Shown here: one piece after another, positions 1 through 8,810 of the stretch
Layout of the letters: every line of letters starts with the position of its first letter
Numbering within the stretch: the first letter of the stretch is position 1
Assembly (NCBI RefSeq): GCF_900143065.1
Contig: NZ_FRCX01000010.1
Location: forward strand, 174,462-238,461
DNA from: Duganella sacchari
Lineage (GTDB): Bacteria > Pseudomonadota > Gammaproteobacteria > Burkholderiales > Burkholderiaceae_D
DNA: 64,000 bases
Direction of reading: 5' to 3'
Position numbers and translations under genes: made by a program
Notes under the pieces: model-generated
Told to the model about the DNA's origin: nothing
Database searches by the model: none
Seen by the model: the letters and a program-made list of their open reading frames with translations, nothing else

Positions 1-477
1 GATGCTGCCTTTGACTTGCGCGCCCTTGGCCTTCAGTTCTTCAAAGCTGCGGACGATGACAACCGGCGCAGTCAGGCCAGCCGCCGGCGTCGCACCGGAG
101 CCGCCCAACGCGGTCAGCACCACTTTCTGCGTGATGCCTGCCGGACGGCCGGTGTATTCCACCAGTTCCGCCGATTCCGCACCGCGCACCCAGTGCGGCA
201 CTTTCACAGGCTGCAGCGTCACCTTGGCGCCCAGCTTGCGCATGGCGTCCGCCACCTGCTCCACTGCGGCGGCTGCACCGGCAGAACCGGACAGGCGCGG
301 CCCCACCAGGTCAGTCAGATCGGCCAGGCGTTCATACGCCCAGTCGCTTTTCATGGCATTGTCGCGGATCTGGGCCAGCGTGGCAGGATCATTGGCAGGG
401 GCAGCGTAAGCGCCGACGGCGAGCAGGCTGGTGGCCAGAACGGTCAGCGACAGGGAGTTCTTGATGACGGATTTCAT
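1..477 (-). CDS. M28-family metallopeptidase, N-terminal part only (runs off the window)
   Basis: The reverse strand reads 159 codons from an ATG at 475-477 to the window edge without a stop. Residues 1-25 form a signal peptide (MKSVIKNSLSLTVLATSLLA, ending AYA), so the enzyme is exported. The next part (RLADLTDLVGPRLSGSAGA, then VPHWVRG, then ALGGSGATPAAGL and VVIVRSFEEL) matches the start of M28 zinc aminopeptidases/carboxypeptidase Q and the beginning of a PA-type insert. The zinc ligands would lie beyond the window. AGGA about 9 bases upstream supports the start. The family call is from remembered motifs; substrate unknown. Confidence 0.75.
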   Translation of the reverse strand, partial: MKSVIKNSLSLTVLATSLLAVGAYAAPANDPATLAQIRDNAMKSDWAYERLADLTDLVGPRLSGSAGAAAAVEQVADAMRKLGAKVTLQPVKVPHWVRGAESAELVEYTGRPAGITQKVVLTALGGSGATPAAGLTAPVVIVRSFEELKAKGAQVKGSI

Positions 478-613
478 GCGGGTCCTGTGTTATAAAAAGA
501 ATGGGTAGCAAGATCGTCTTAGACGATAACCTATCATGATGAACTTGTCATCCTGTTGATTTGCTATCCCGCTTACTCTACGATATAACTTCAACTGCCA
601 GAAGAAAGCGCCT

Positions 614-1150
614 ATGCTCAAGGGTCAACTCTGCACCGTCCGTCATCTGCTGACCGCCGATCTGAATACCTTTATCGCATTGGTCAACGACCTGCCCTCG
701 CGCGGCGATTATTTTTCCACCCAGTTCAAATCGCCGGAAATCATGCGCAAGGAGTTTGTGCAGAACAGCTTTGTCACCGAAGACAGCGAGCTGTTTGTGA
801 TCGAAGACGCGCTGCATCACATTGTCGGTGTCATCACCCACTTCAAAAGCCGCACGCCGACCACCCGCGAAATCGGCTACCGCCTGTTCGAGTCCAAACT
901 GGGCGGACGCGGATTTGTCACCGAGGCGTGCAGGCTGCTGGTGGATTACCTGTTCAACGTTCACCAGTACCAGCGCCTGGAATTGCTGACCGCACCGGAA
1001 AACGTCGCCTCCGTGCGCGTCGCGCAGAAGTGCGGCTTTCAGGCGGAAGGCACGCTGCGGCAGGCCTTCTTCATCAATGGCCGTTATCAGGATGTTACGG
1101 TTTTCAGCCTGCTGCGCCCTGAATGGGAGGCGCAGCGCCGCCCATCATGA
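614..1150 (+). CDS. GNAT-family N-acetyltransferase (RimJ/RimL-like)
   Basis: The 178-residue protein has the usual length of RimJ/RimL-type acetyltransferases. Residues 75-120 contain the beta-4/beta-5 region (GYRLFESKLGGRGFVTEAC) with a glycine-rich acetyl-CoA pyrophosphate loop. The later stretch ENVASVRVAQKCGF-EGTLRQ is the typical NxxSxxxxxKxGF motif, followed by a C-terminal GRYQDV segment. The acceptor could be a ribosomal protein N-terminus or a small molecule; the sequence does not decide. It stands alone, divergent from the M28 gene across a 136-bp AT-rich gap that probably holds both promoters. Confidence 0.8.
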   Translation: MLKGQLCTVRHLLTADLNTFIALVNDLPSRGDYFSTQFKSPEIMRKEFVQNSFVTEDSELFVIEDALHHIVGVITHFKSRTPTTREIGYRLFESKLGGRGFVTEACRLLVDYLFNVHQYQRLELLTAPENVASVRVAQKCGFQAEGTLRQAFFINGRYQDVTVFSLLRPEWEAQRRPS

Positions 1151-1285
1151 ATTGTTACAAGGCATTACCGGCCAAGCCACTTTGTAAGCATGTGTATAAG
1201 GCGTGGTACTTTTCCTGCTGCGGTTTATAGTGGAGTCACTGGCTAACGCATTCATTCCGATGCAGGCCACAGCAAGGGGATTACC

Positions 1286-1720
1286 ATGTTGAGCAAAAAA
1301 ATGATGGGTGTAGCGTTACTGACCGTAGCAGCCGTATCGTCGTCGGCATACGCAGGCGACCGTGATTTCAACACGGTGGCCGGTGCTGTGGTCGGTGCAG
1401 CAATCGGCAACAGCGCTGGCGGCCGCGATGGCGCCATTGTCGGTGGCCTGGTCGGCGCGGCGGTCGGCAACAGCATCCGCACGGATGACCGCTACTATCG
1501 CGGCCGTGACCGTGGTTATGTAGAGACCCGCGTCTACACGCAGCCAGCGCCGGTTTATTACGAGCGTCCGGCGCCTGTCTACTACGAACGCCCAGAGCAG
1601 GTGTACTACGCGCCGCCTCCACGCTACTACGCACCGCCTCCACGCGTGATCTACGTGGAACCGCGCCCTTACTATCGCGGTGATCGCTGGGAACACCACC
1701 ACGGTCGCTGGGATCGTTGA
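1286..1720 (+). CDS. Glycine-zipper 2TM-domain surface protein
   Basis: A 144-residue exported protein with a signal peptide at about 1-23 (ends AYAGD). Residues 30-65 are a glycine-zipper hairpin: AGAVVGAAIGNSAGG followed by AIVGGLVGAAVGNSI. The tail is rich in Tyr, Pro and Arg, with repeated APVYYERP units and a basic HHHGRWDR end. Such proteins (Rick_17kDa/glycine-zipper families) sit in or on the outer envelope; the exact role is unknown. AAGGGGA upstream of the ATG is a good ribosome site. A strong terminator follows directly, so this is a monocistronic gene. Confidence 0.8.
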   Translation: MLSKKMMGVALLTVAAVSSSAYAGDRDFNTVAGAVVGAAIGNSAGGRDGAIVGGLVGAAVGNSIRTDDRYYRGRDRGYVETRVYTQPAPVYYERPAPVYYERPEQVYYAPPPRYYAPPPRVIYVEPRPYYRGDRWEHHHGRWDR

Positions 1721-1734
1721 TCCGGCAAGACAGG

Positions 1735-1766
1735 ACAGCCAAAGCATGCTTTGGCTGTTTTCTTTT
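1735..1766 (+). terminator. Rho-independent terminator of the glycine-zipper gene
   Basis: A near-continuous 24-base palindrome (ACAGCCAAAGC / GCTTTGGCTGT) is followed by GTTTTCTTTT. It lies 15 bases after the stop codon. The T-run is on the + side only, so it serves the + gene; the convergent hydrolase remnant ends within it. Confidence 0.85.
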
Positions 1767-2295
1767 CAGGGCTGGCTTTTAAGCAGCCGGACGTATGCAG
1801 GATAGTCGGCAATCGTATTGTGTCCCGCGCCGTCCACGACCGCCAGCTCCGCCACGCCCTTGGCGAAATGGGTGTGCAGTGCGCGACTGCTGCTTGACGG
1901 GATGACCTTATCCTGTTCCGCCATCACGATCAGCGTCGGCGCCGTAATCTTCGCCGCGTACTTCCACGATTCAAACTTGTCGCGCAAAATCCAGCGCACG
2001 GGAAAATACGGGAACCGCGCCACGGCCAGTTCCTGGATGCTGTTGTACGGAGTGACCAGTACCAGCCGCGCCACCGGCCGCTCGCTGGCCAACTGCACCG
2101 CCACACCGCTCCCCAGGCTACGGCCTATCACTGTGATGTGACCAGAATGGTGTCGTCACCGGCGGCCAGCTTTAACAGAGGCACGTCCGGTCTGTGCCGC
2201 TGCTGGGGGAAATAAATAAACGATTGCTGCATGAAGTACAGCGCCACACAAACGACTCCATACACCATCGCCAGAAAGATCAGCAGCCTGCCCAT
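1766..2295 (-). pseudogene. Alpha/beta hydrolase with internal deletion and frame change
   Basis: Two pieces of one hydrolase lie in different frames. From the ATG at 2293-2295 the first frame reads an N-terminal membrane anchor (MGRLLIFLAMVYGVV) and then SFIYFPQQRH, stopping near 2144. The second frame begins at about the same point with GHITVIGRSLGSG, the nucleophile elbow (GRSLGSG). It continues with LVTPYNSIQELA, the acid-loop region TLIVMAEQDKVIP and a catalytic-His segment DGAGHNT. Relatives of this S33-like family have roughly 60-80 residues between anchor and nucleophile, including the oxyanion region; here they are missing. The start overlaps the MBL-fold gene stop by one base, so the two were one operon. 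Probably inactive. Confidence 0.7.
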
Positions 2296-3239
2296 CACTT
2301 TCCGCAGTATTCCGAGCGTTTGGCTGGTACACGCAGGACCTGATCGACATAATAGGTCAGCGCAGCATCCACGTATTTCGGATCGGGATGCATTGCAGCG
2401 AAAGCGGCTCCCTGCTGCCGCCAGATTGCAACGCAGCTAGCCGTACCCGCAGTGCTTTCCGCGCACGCTGTGAAGGCGTCAAAAGCCTGCCGATAGCTCG
2501 AAAAAGCAGCGTGGTCCATCGGCAAGCCATGACCCGGAACCAGGGTGTGGAAATCAAGCTGGTCTATCTCGGCCAAGACCTGGCGCCAGCCTTCGGTACA
2601 TCCGGTATCAAAGAACGGCAGCGGCACCACCACCAGGTCGCCAGCGAACACCGTCTTATTTGCCGGATCATGAATCCAGACATCGCCCTCGGTCGCGGCA
2701 TACTTCGCCAGATGCAGACGCAATTCACGTGCGCCCAGCTGTATTGACATCGGCCCTTTTACCGGCTGGTCGGGAATCAAATTGGCTGGATCGTTGATCG
2801 CCTCCAGATACAGCCGCGCATCGGTCTTGCGCTCCTCCGGCGCGGAGGGATCGTCCAGCAGCGCTTTTGCCTGCTCGATGTTTTTGGCCAGGAAGCCCTT
2901 CAACGCCCCCTCCACCGCCGTACTAGCATACAGTCTGGCGCCGGGATAAGCGGCGTGGATACGCGCATTGCCAGTCGTATGATCGAGATGCCAATGGGTG
3001 TTGATGATCGCGGTGATCGGCTTGTTCTTCGCCTTGGCCACTGCAATAATCTGATCGGTATGCGCGGGATGGCGGCCAGTATCGATGACCAGCAGCTCCT
3101 CAGGCCCCTCAAGCACAATCGAATTGCCATCCGGCTGAACGCCCTTGGGCACTTTACCTTCAATAAAAGTGTACGGTGCCGCCATCACAGGCGTCGCCGT
3201 CAGTCCGGAAATGAGTGCCAGCGCCACGATCAACTTCAT
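2295..3239 (-). CDS. Exported metallo-beta-lactamase-fold hydrolase
   Basis: The family motif H-x-H-x-D-H is present as THWHLDH (about residue 90), preceded by DTGRHPAHTDQII. Further metal-ligand regions are seen in VAGDLVV-like and LVPGHGLPMDH segments. Residues 1-20 (MKLIVALALISGLTATPVMA) are a signal peptide, so it works in the periplasm. I chose the ATG at 3237-3239, preceded by GGAGGAAGGGG, over an ATG 27 bases upstream that would put basic residues before the signal peptide. At about 314 aa it is longer than minimal B-class beta-lactamases. Substrate unknown; drug hydrolysis should not be assumed. Confidence 0.8.
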   Translation of the reverse strand: MKLIVALALISGLTATPVMAAPYTFIEGKVPKGVQPDGNSIVLEGPEELLVIDTGRHPAHTDQIIAVAKAKNKPITAIINTHWHLDHTTGNARIHAAYPGARLYASTAVEGALKGFLAKNIEQAKALLDDPSAPEERKTDARLYLEAINDPANLIPDQPVKGPMSIQLGARELRLHLAKYAATEGDVWIHDPANKTVFAGDLVVVPLPFFDTGCTEGWRQVLAEIDQLDFHTLVPGHGLPMDHAAFSSYRQAFDAFTACAESTAGTASCVAIWRQQGAAFAAMHPDPKYVDAALTYYVDQVLRVPAKRSEYCGK

Positions 3240-3365
3240 CCCCTTCCTCCGTAGTTGGTGCGCCAAGGTTGTCGACTTGTTAAAATTTATATCAATTTAA
3301 CATGCCGAAACAAGGCTGGGCAAATTTCCGCCACCCTCCGCTAGTGCTTTGCGACGGAGGAACTC

Positions 3366-4403
3366 ATGACGACAGCAGACGCAATTATCGCTTTGGAACT
3401 TGGCCATTACCGGCTGCGTGAGCAGATCGGTGGATCGGCGTACGGCATCATCTGGCGTGCCAGCGGGCCGCAGGCGACAAGTGATGTGGCGATCAAATTA
3501 ATCAACCATGAGCAGATGGCGCGCGCCCTGCCGCCGCAGCGCGAACGCTGGACCACGAGCGCCAGCAATGAAATCGCATTCCTGCAGTCGCTGGAGCCAT
3601 GGGACGAGCGCCATATCGTGCGCTTGCTGGACAGAGGCTGGCACGAAGGCCTGCCGGTACTGGCGCTGGAGCTGATGGGTTCCGATCTGGGCAGGCACAT
3701 GATCGCGCTGAAGGGCCGCGGCGAAACCGTGCCGCTGCCGCAGGCCTTGGGCTGGATCGCGCAGATGAATCAGGCGCTGGCCAAAGTCCATCAATACGGC
3801 TGGCGATATCTGGACCTCAAACCCGCCAACGTTCTGGTAGATACACACCTGAACACCATCAAGCTGGCCGATTTCGGCACCAACCGCGAGTTAGGCAACC
3901 TGCAGGCGCACTCTTATGCCGGCACCGCCAACTGGCAGGCGCCCGAACAATTCTTCCCGACAGACGGCGGAGGCTACGCCACCAGCGCACGCAGCGACTA
4001 TTTCTCGCTGGGCGCGATGCTGTATTTTCTCGTCACCAACGGCATGCCGCTGCGCTTCTGCGCGGACTGCGGACACGCGTACCGCGCCCACCACATTGCC
4101 GGCGCCGACCGGCTGCGCGGCATGAACGGCGGCGAGATTCCGGCGGCACTGCAGGCCGAAGAAGCAGACCGCTTTGCCGCCGCCATTCCAGCCGCCAGGC
4201 GCGATGCAGCACTGGAGCTGCTGCGTGCACTGCTGCATATCGATCCCTCCAAACGTCCGCGCCACGCCATTCAGATCAGCCGCATGCTGAACGCGATCCA
4301 GGGCCAAAAGCTGGCGCGCGGTGAATTTGACGCAGCCGATCCAGTCCACGGCATGCGCCGTCCGACAGCACTCAACGGCTGGCAGGCCATGCAGGGGGCA
4401 TGA
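3366..4403 (+). CDS. Ser/Thr protein kinase (non-RD type)
   Basis: A soluble 345-residue Hanks-type kinase. Visible: glycine loop IGGSAYG (21-27), VAIK lysine (K44), alpha-C glutamate near E69, catalytic loop YLDLKPAN (D150, N155), DFG (169-171) and APEQF (192-196). The usual H-R-D is Y-L-D, so the catalytic Asp and Asn remain but the Arg that contacts the phosphorylated activation loop is missing. No transmembrane or sensor domain follows. GGAGGA lies just upstream of the ATG. It is the first gene of a + strand operon and overlaps the SEDS gene by 4 bases (ATGA), implying coupled translation. Likely partners are the FHA-type proteins and the PP2C phosphatase downstream. Confidence 0.9.
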   Translation: MTTADAIIALELGHYRLREQIGGSAYGIIWRASGPQATSDVAIKLINHEQMARALPPQRERWTTSASNEIAFLQSLEPWDERHIVRLLDRGWHEGLPVLALELMGSDLGRHMIALKGRGETVPLPQALGWIAQMNQALAKVHQYGWRYLDLKPANVLVDTHLNTIKLADFGTNRELGNLQAHSYAGTANWQAPEQFFPTDGGGYATSARSDYFSLGAMLYFLVTNGMPLRFCADCGHAYRAHHIAGADRLRGMNGGEIPAALQAEEADRFAAAIPAARRDAALELLRALLHIDPSKRPRHAIQISRMLNAIQGQKLARGEFDAADPVHGMRRPTALNGWQAMQGA

Positions 4404-6763
4404 TGGCAATTGCACTCACACGCGCGGCGCAGCCGCATCATCAGGCGCCGCACCCTACTCTGGCCAGCGCGGTTGCCCGCACCAGCGGTCTAGCATTCGT
4501 ACTGGCCCTGCTGGCGGGACTGTGCGGCCTGCAGGCATTGGCCCTGCTACGCGCTCCGGCGGCATGGCTGCCGTCTGCGATTTCCGTCCACCTCAAGCCT
4601 GGCGACAGCGTCACCCTGGGGCAGCAGGAACTGGCAGCGCCACAAACTGATCGCAACCATTTGTCATTGCACCGCGATGCCGACGGCAGCTGGATGCTGC
4701 GTAACCTCAGCGCGTCCCGTCAGGTCATCGTGCAGCGCGACGGCGAAGAACAGCGCCTGGGCAGCATGCCGCTGGACGGCTTGCTGCACTTCCAGATCGA
4801 TGGCGCAGTGTTTGACGTGCGCTCGGCCGATGCAAGCCACGTCGTGTTTACGCGCGACGGCCAGGAATGGCGTTACGACGGTGCGACCTTGTACCGCGAC
4901 GGGCACGCCCAAGCCAATTGCCCAGAATCGCGGTTGGCCAGCAAGGCCTTATCCGCCTGGAACCGCATTGCGCCAATGCCGCTGACCATCGCGCGGCCAT
5001 TGTCATTCGGCGGAAATCTCTACTGCGATAACCGCCTCGGACTCGATCAGGTCACACCCGGCGCAGCAACGGTTTCACGCATCAACGGCCGCTTGCAGCT
5101 ATCGGCCGCCAATCCCGACGGCGACCGCGCTGCCGTCCTGCTCGGGGCGACGGATTTACGCAAGCAGGAAGCCACGCTGCAAGGCGTGAACGCGATCATG
5201 GTCGGCCATACGCGGTTTCAGCTTTCGGCAAGCGGCGACCAGCTCACACTGCAACCCAGCCGCCACATCAAGTTGTACAGCGAACCGGAACTGAAGCTGC
5301 CGGAGCAAATCAGCTGGCAATGGCAGCAGCGCGCACTGTGGAGTGGCCATGCCAGCGCAGTCTGGATCGCGCTGGGCGTGAGTATCGTCGCGTTGATCGT
5401 CAGCCTGCTCGCAAACCTCGGCAGCAGCGCGCTCCTGGCAGCAACAAGCATGCTGGCCGCCGGCGTGATCGCGCTGATTTCCCAACGCGCGGGCATGGCG
5501 CCCAGTGCTGCATGCTCGCTGCTGCTGGGCGCAGGCGCGCTCGCGATGTGGCTGATGCTGCCAGGCCGCTTAACACTCGCCACCGGTGCGGGCGTGGTGC
5601 TGCTGGCTGTTGGACTGCTCGCGCAACTGGAACTTGGACTGGGCGCGCCGGAATCCTCCTGGCTGCGCTACTACCAGAAGAGCGCAGCCATGCTGGCGAT
5701 CGGTTCCGGCCTTGGCGGTTTGCTGCGCCTGTGGGCGCAATACCAGGCTGCGCGCAGCGCTCATTTACAGCAGCGTCTCATCGAGTGGCTGCTCGCCGCG
5801 CTGGCGGCCATCGCGCTGGCGGCGTTGGCCGCCCAGGTCCTGTGGGGCGATGAAACCGGCGTCTTCGACTTGCAGCCGGTGGAACTGGCCAAACTCGCGC
5901 TGACCGCCCTCACCGCCCACTGCCTGGCATTGCGCTTCAACTGGCATAACGGCCCGCAGCGGCTGGCCGATCACGGTACGCGCTGGCTGCAATTGATCGC
6001 GCCGGCGCTGCTGTTCCTCGCCCTGCTGGGCCTCGCACTGGTGCAGGTGGATGACTTCTCGCCGTTGATATTGCTGCTGGTCTGGAGCACCGGCATGGGA
6101 CTGGCCTATGCGCTGGCTGCACGCAACCGCATCCTGGCTGCAGTGCTGTTCAGCGGCGCAGGCATGGCGATCGCCGCCATCGTCTACCTGCGCCTCGTCG
6201 GCACCGATGACCTGATACGCTGGGGCTTCTACGCCGACCGCTTCCTCGTCTGGCTGAATCCCGCCGAACATCCACACACAGGCCAGCAGTTGCTGCTCGG
6301 CGCACGCGCCATCGGCGAAGGCGGCTGGCTCGGCGCCGATCACTGGCTAGGCCTGCGCGCACTGGGCCAGTCGGCAGGGAACGTGGTGCAGATCCCCGCC
6401 GTGCAGGATGACTTTGCCGCCTCCTTCTTCCTCAACCGCCATGGCCTGCTGAGCGGCCTGCTGCTGTGGGCCGTACAAGCCGCCTTCCTGATCGGCGTGG
6501 TACTGACCGCATGGCAGGCCTACCGCAACGGCGCCAGCGCCCGCAACTTCCGTCAGGCCTGGCTGGGACGCTTCCGTTATTTCGCCCTGTGTGGCGGCGG
6601 CGCTTTCGTGCTGGGCCACTTCCTGCTGTCCTGGGGAACCAACCTGGCGATCTTCCCCATCATGGGGCAGCCCATGAGTTTTCTGTCGGCTGGTGGCAGC
6701 CACCTGCTGTTTTTCCTCTGCCCCCTGCTTACCTTCAGTGCGATATCTTCAGAAGGAGTTTGA
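4400..6763 (+). CDS. FtsW/RodA/SpoVE (SEDS) glycosyltransferase with FHA-like N-terminal domain
   Basis: A 787-residue membrane protein, about twice the length of FtsW/RodA. Residues 30-52 are a first membrane helix. Residues 60-140 look like a degenerate FHA domain (VTLGQ...DRNHLSL...WMLRNLS). From about 315 there are many membrane helices. The SEDS signatures are near the C-terminus: LLLGARAIGEGGW, then VPAVQ/IPAVQDDF with D670/D671 at the position of the catalytic Asp, and TNLAIFPIMGQPMSFLSAGG matching the family's NIGxxxGLLPxTGxPLPFxSxGG. SEDS proteins polymerise lipid II together with a class B PBP; a candidate partner is the PBP at 25336-28605. The domain addition is an inference from pattern. 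Confidence 0.85.
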   Translation: MMAIALTRAAQPHHQAPHPTLASAVARTSGLAFVLALLAGLCGLQALALLRAPAAWLPSAISVHLKPGDSVTLGQQELAAPQTDRNHLSLHRDADGSWMLRNLSASRQVIVQRDGEEQRLGSMPLDGLLHFQIDGAVFDVRSADASHVVFTRDGQEWRYDGATLYRDGHAQANCPESRLASKALSAWNRIAPMPLTIARPLSFGGNLYCDNRLGLDQVTPGAATVSRINGRLQLSAANPDGDRAAVLLGATDLRKQEATLQGVNAIMVGHTRFQLSASGDQLTLQPSRHIKLYSEPELKLPEQISWQWQQRALWSGHASAVWIALGVSIVALIVSLLANLGSSALLAATSMLAAGVIALISQRAGMAPSAACSLLLGAGALAMWLMLPGRLTLATGAGVVLLAVGLLAQLELGLGAPESSWLRYYQKSAAMLAIGSGLGGLLRLWAQYQAARSAHLQQRLIEWLLAALAAIALAALAAQVLWGDETGVFDLQPVELAKLALTALTAHCLALRFNWHNGPQRLADHGTRWLQLIAPALLFLALLGLALVQVDDFSPLILLLVWSTGMGLAYALAARNRILAAVLFSGAGMAIAAIVYLRLVGTDDLIRWGFYADRFLVWLNPAEHPHTGQQLLLGARAIGEGGWLGADHWLGLRALGQSAGNVVQIPAVQDDFAASFFLNRHGLLSGLLLWAVQAAFLIGVVLTAWQAYRNGASARNFRQAWLGRFRYFALCGGGAFVLGHFLLSWGTNLAIFPIMGQPMSFLSAGGSHLLFFLCPLLTFSAISSEGV

Positions 6764-6766
6764 ATC

Positions 6767-8329
6767 ATGCCGACCTATGTTCAACACGCTGTCCTTGGCC
6801 GCATTCCGGACGTGTTCAATGCCGAAGCGATCTGGCAGGCGCCTGGCCTGTCGCTGTTCTCGCGCCGTCCGCTGCTGCGCGACTTGCTGGAGCGCAGCCC
6901 GCGCGAGCACCGCGGCCGTGCCGCCACGCGCTGCTTTTCTCATGTGACGCTGGTGCTGCCGCAAGAGGAAGTTGACGACGACTACCATCTTACGCGTGGC
7001 GCCCGCGCCCGCGATCTGGCGCAGACGCTGATGACACTGCACCAAAAGGACTTCGGCGACCTGCTGGGCAGCGATCAGGTGCGCTACGACGTGGTCGGCA
7101 ATACCTCGCTGGCGCCCGGCGAGATCGAAGTCAAATTTGGCCACGCTGTCTATCTGCCGGCGCCGGATGAAAAAATCCTGTACAACCTGAGCGTGTCGCG
7201 TGACAGCGCGATCTGGCATGCCGTGTGCCCGATCTATCCTGACCAGCGGCTGGCCTTGATCGGCGGCGAAGGGGGCGAAGCCAGCGCCGTGGCGCAAGGC
7301 TGGCCTTTCGGTCCCGATGCCGCCCTGCTGATCCTCAACGACGGCCCCGATGCGCCGCCCGTCGTGCAGATGCGTCCCAAAGACGCTTTCGACTGCCGTT
7401 ACGATCCGCGCAGCGGTTACTACACCATCAAGTCGCTGCGCGAACCGCAAGGCGGACAGCGCCTGCTGCTGAAAATCGCGCGCACCTCCGCCCTTCCTGC
7501 GCGTTCCCGTCAGCTCACCGAAACCACCGAGGCGGCGCCAGTCAACGCCGCCAAACCAGCCGTGTGGCAAAGCCGTTCGCGCACCAGCGAGGCGCCAGCT
7601 GGCGCCGCACAAATCGACCTGACCGCCGTTCCCGCTGCGGCCAGCCATAAGCCCGCCAACCGCCCCGGCGAGAGCGATGCCACCTACGCTCCCGTATCGC
7701 AGCAGCGCGTGAGCCTGGTGGCGCTCGCCTTGCCGCGCCTGAGCCGCTACCGCGACACCGGTGCGCAAGCGATGGAACTGCCCTTCGACCGCGCGCTATC
7801 CCTCGCCAACGATGCACAAGCCGCCATCAGTCTCATCGTCGATGCCTCGGACAATCTGTATGCCTGCACGCCCGAAGGCAAACAGCGCGTGGAAGCACCG
7901 GCCATGTTTGCGCCTGTCGACACGCGCGCGCTGCGGCTGCTGCCTGCCGCTCCGGAGATGGCGGACCGCTATCGCGCGCTGGTCTGCCTCGCGCAGCCCA
8001 TCAGCGCCGGTGTCGCCAGCGGCGCGCGCTTTACCTTCGGCCGCAGTTCGCCAATGCTGGCCGCCCTGCGGCTGCTGGATTCACCGCGTTTCCTCCAGCG
8101 CGCCGATGGCGCAGGCATCAGTGCGGACCGCATCGGCCTGTCGCGCAATGCTTTCAGCTTTGAAGCGGTGGCAAAGGGCTACACCATCGCCCGCCTGAGC
8201 GCCACGCAAGCGCTGTATCACCTGGACGACAAGCTGCAATTCGTCGCCAGCGTCGGTGATGCGCCCTACCTGCTGCCGCACGGCCATCATCTGGCCGCCG
8301 GCCATTACGTGCTGCGTTTCGAGGCCTGA
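6767..8329 (+). CDS. FhaA-like protein: N-terminal DUF3662-like region plus C-terminal FHA-like domain
   Basis: 520 residues, no signal or membrane segment. Residues 30-135 resemble the N-terminal domain of actinobacterial FhaA: FSHVTLVLP, an acidic stretch, then LAQTLMTLHQKDF and a late GEIEVKFGHAVYLP strand. Residues 240-310 are a low-complexity Ala/Pro/Ser linker. Residues 415-520 look like an FHA fold: FTFGRSSP (G425-R426), LSRNAFSFE (S459-R460, with N where His is usual) and a final strand HYVLRFE. FHA domains bind phosphothreonine, so it is a probable reader of the kinases here. The start three bases after the SEDS stop is preceded by AAGGAG. Homology to FhaA is my inference and needs a profile search. 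Confidence 0.6.
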   Translation: MPTYVQHAVLGRIPDVFNAEAIWQAPGLSLFSRRPLLRDLLERSPREHRGRAATRCFSHVTLVLPQEEVDDDYHLTRGARARDLAQTLMTLHQKDFGDLLGSDQVRYDVVGNTSLAPGEIEVKFGHAVYLPAPDEKILYNLSVSRDSAIWHAVCPIYPDQRLALIGGEGGEASAVAQGWPFGPDAALLILNDGPDAPPVVQMRPKDAFDCRYDPRSGYYTIKSLREPQGGQRLLLKIARTSALPARSRQLTETTEAAPVNAAKPAVWQSRSRTSEAPAGAAQIDLTAVPAAASHKPANRPGESDATYAPVSQQRVSLVALALPRLSRYRDTGAQAMELPFDRALSLANDAQAAISLIVDASDNLYACTPEGKQRVEAPAMFAPVDTRALRLLPAAPEMADRYRALVCLAQPISAGVASGARFTFGRSSPMLAALRLLDSPRFLQRADGAGISADRIGLSRNAFSFEAVAKGYTIARLSATQALYHLDDKLQFVASVGDAPYLLPHGHHLAAGHYVLRFEA

Positions 8330-8330
8330 G

Positions 8331-8810
8331 ATGGATGCGGCCAGACTCTATGCCATCGCCGCGTTTGTCGCGGGGCTCATCATCACGCTGTTCCTGGCGG
8401 CGTATCTGACGCCACGCAGCTGGTGGCGCCGTCCCAACGCGCGCGCGCTGCTCATCATGGTGGTGGGCGCATGGGGATTTGGCAGCCTGATTCTGTACGC
8501 CACGCACGGCCCGGCGGCGGCAACCAACATCGCATCGACAGCGCCAGCGCCGCTCATCAGCGCTGCGGCGAACGCCGCACCCGCCAATGACGCCCCAACC
8601 GCCGGCCAGCCCTTCCACGTTCACCGCGACCTGAATCTGCGGGCTGCTCCAGGCGTCCATTCCGCCCGCGTGGCTACCGTGCAGGCAGGCGCCATCGTCA
8701 CGCCCACCGGTGTGCATGACGGCGACTGGTGGCAAATCAAAACCATCATCAACGGCCGCGAGACCAGCGGCTGGGCCAGCAGCCTGTGGCTGCGCCGGAG
8801 CGGCGAATGA
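8331..8810 (+). CDS. Membrane-anchored bacterial SH3 protein
   Basis: 159 residues starting at an ATG one base after the previous gene's stop. Two membrane helices lie at about 7-26 and 38-56 (LYAIAAFVAGLIITLFLAAY and ALLIMVVGAWGFGSLIL). After an Ala/Pro linker (60-95) comes an SH3_3-type domain: HRDLNLRAAPGVHSARVATV ... VTPTGVHDGDWWQIKT ... GWASSLWL. These domains commonly bind peptidoglycan stem peptides or proteins in the periplasm, which fits a SEDS/PBP context. It overlaps the phosphatase gene by 4 bases (ATGA). Confidence 0.8.
   Translation: MDAARLYAIAAFVAGLIITLFLAAYLTPRSWWRRPNARALLIMVVGAWGFGSLILYATHGPAAATNIASTAPAPLISAAANAAPANDAPTAGQPFHVHRDLNLRAAPGVHSARVATVQAGAIVTPTGVHDGDWWQIKTIINGRETSGWASSLWLRRSGE

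Noticed and set aside
2295..3239. Carbapenemase-type resistance gene
   Set aside because: Only the general MBL fold is evident; such exported hydrolases have many substrates, and nothing specific to beta-lactamases was seen.
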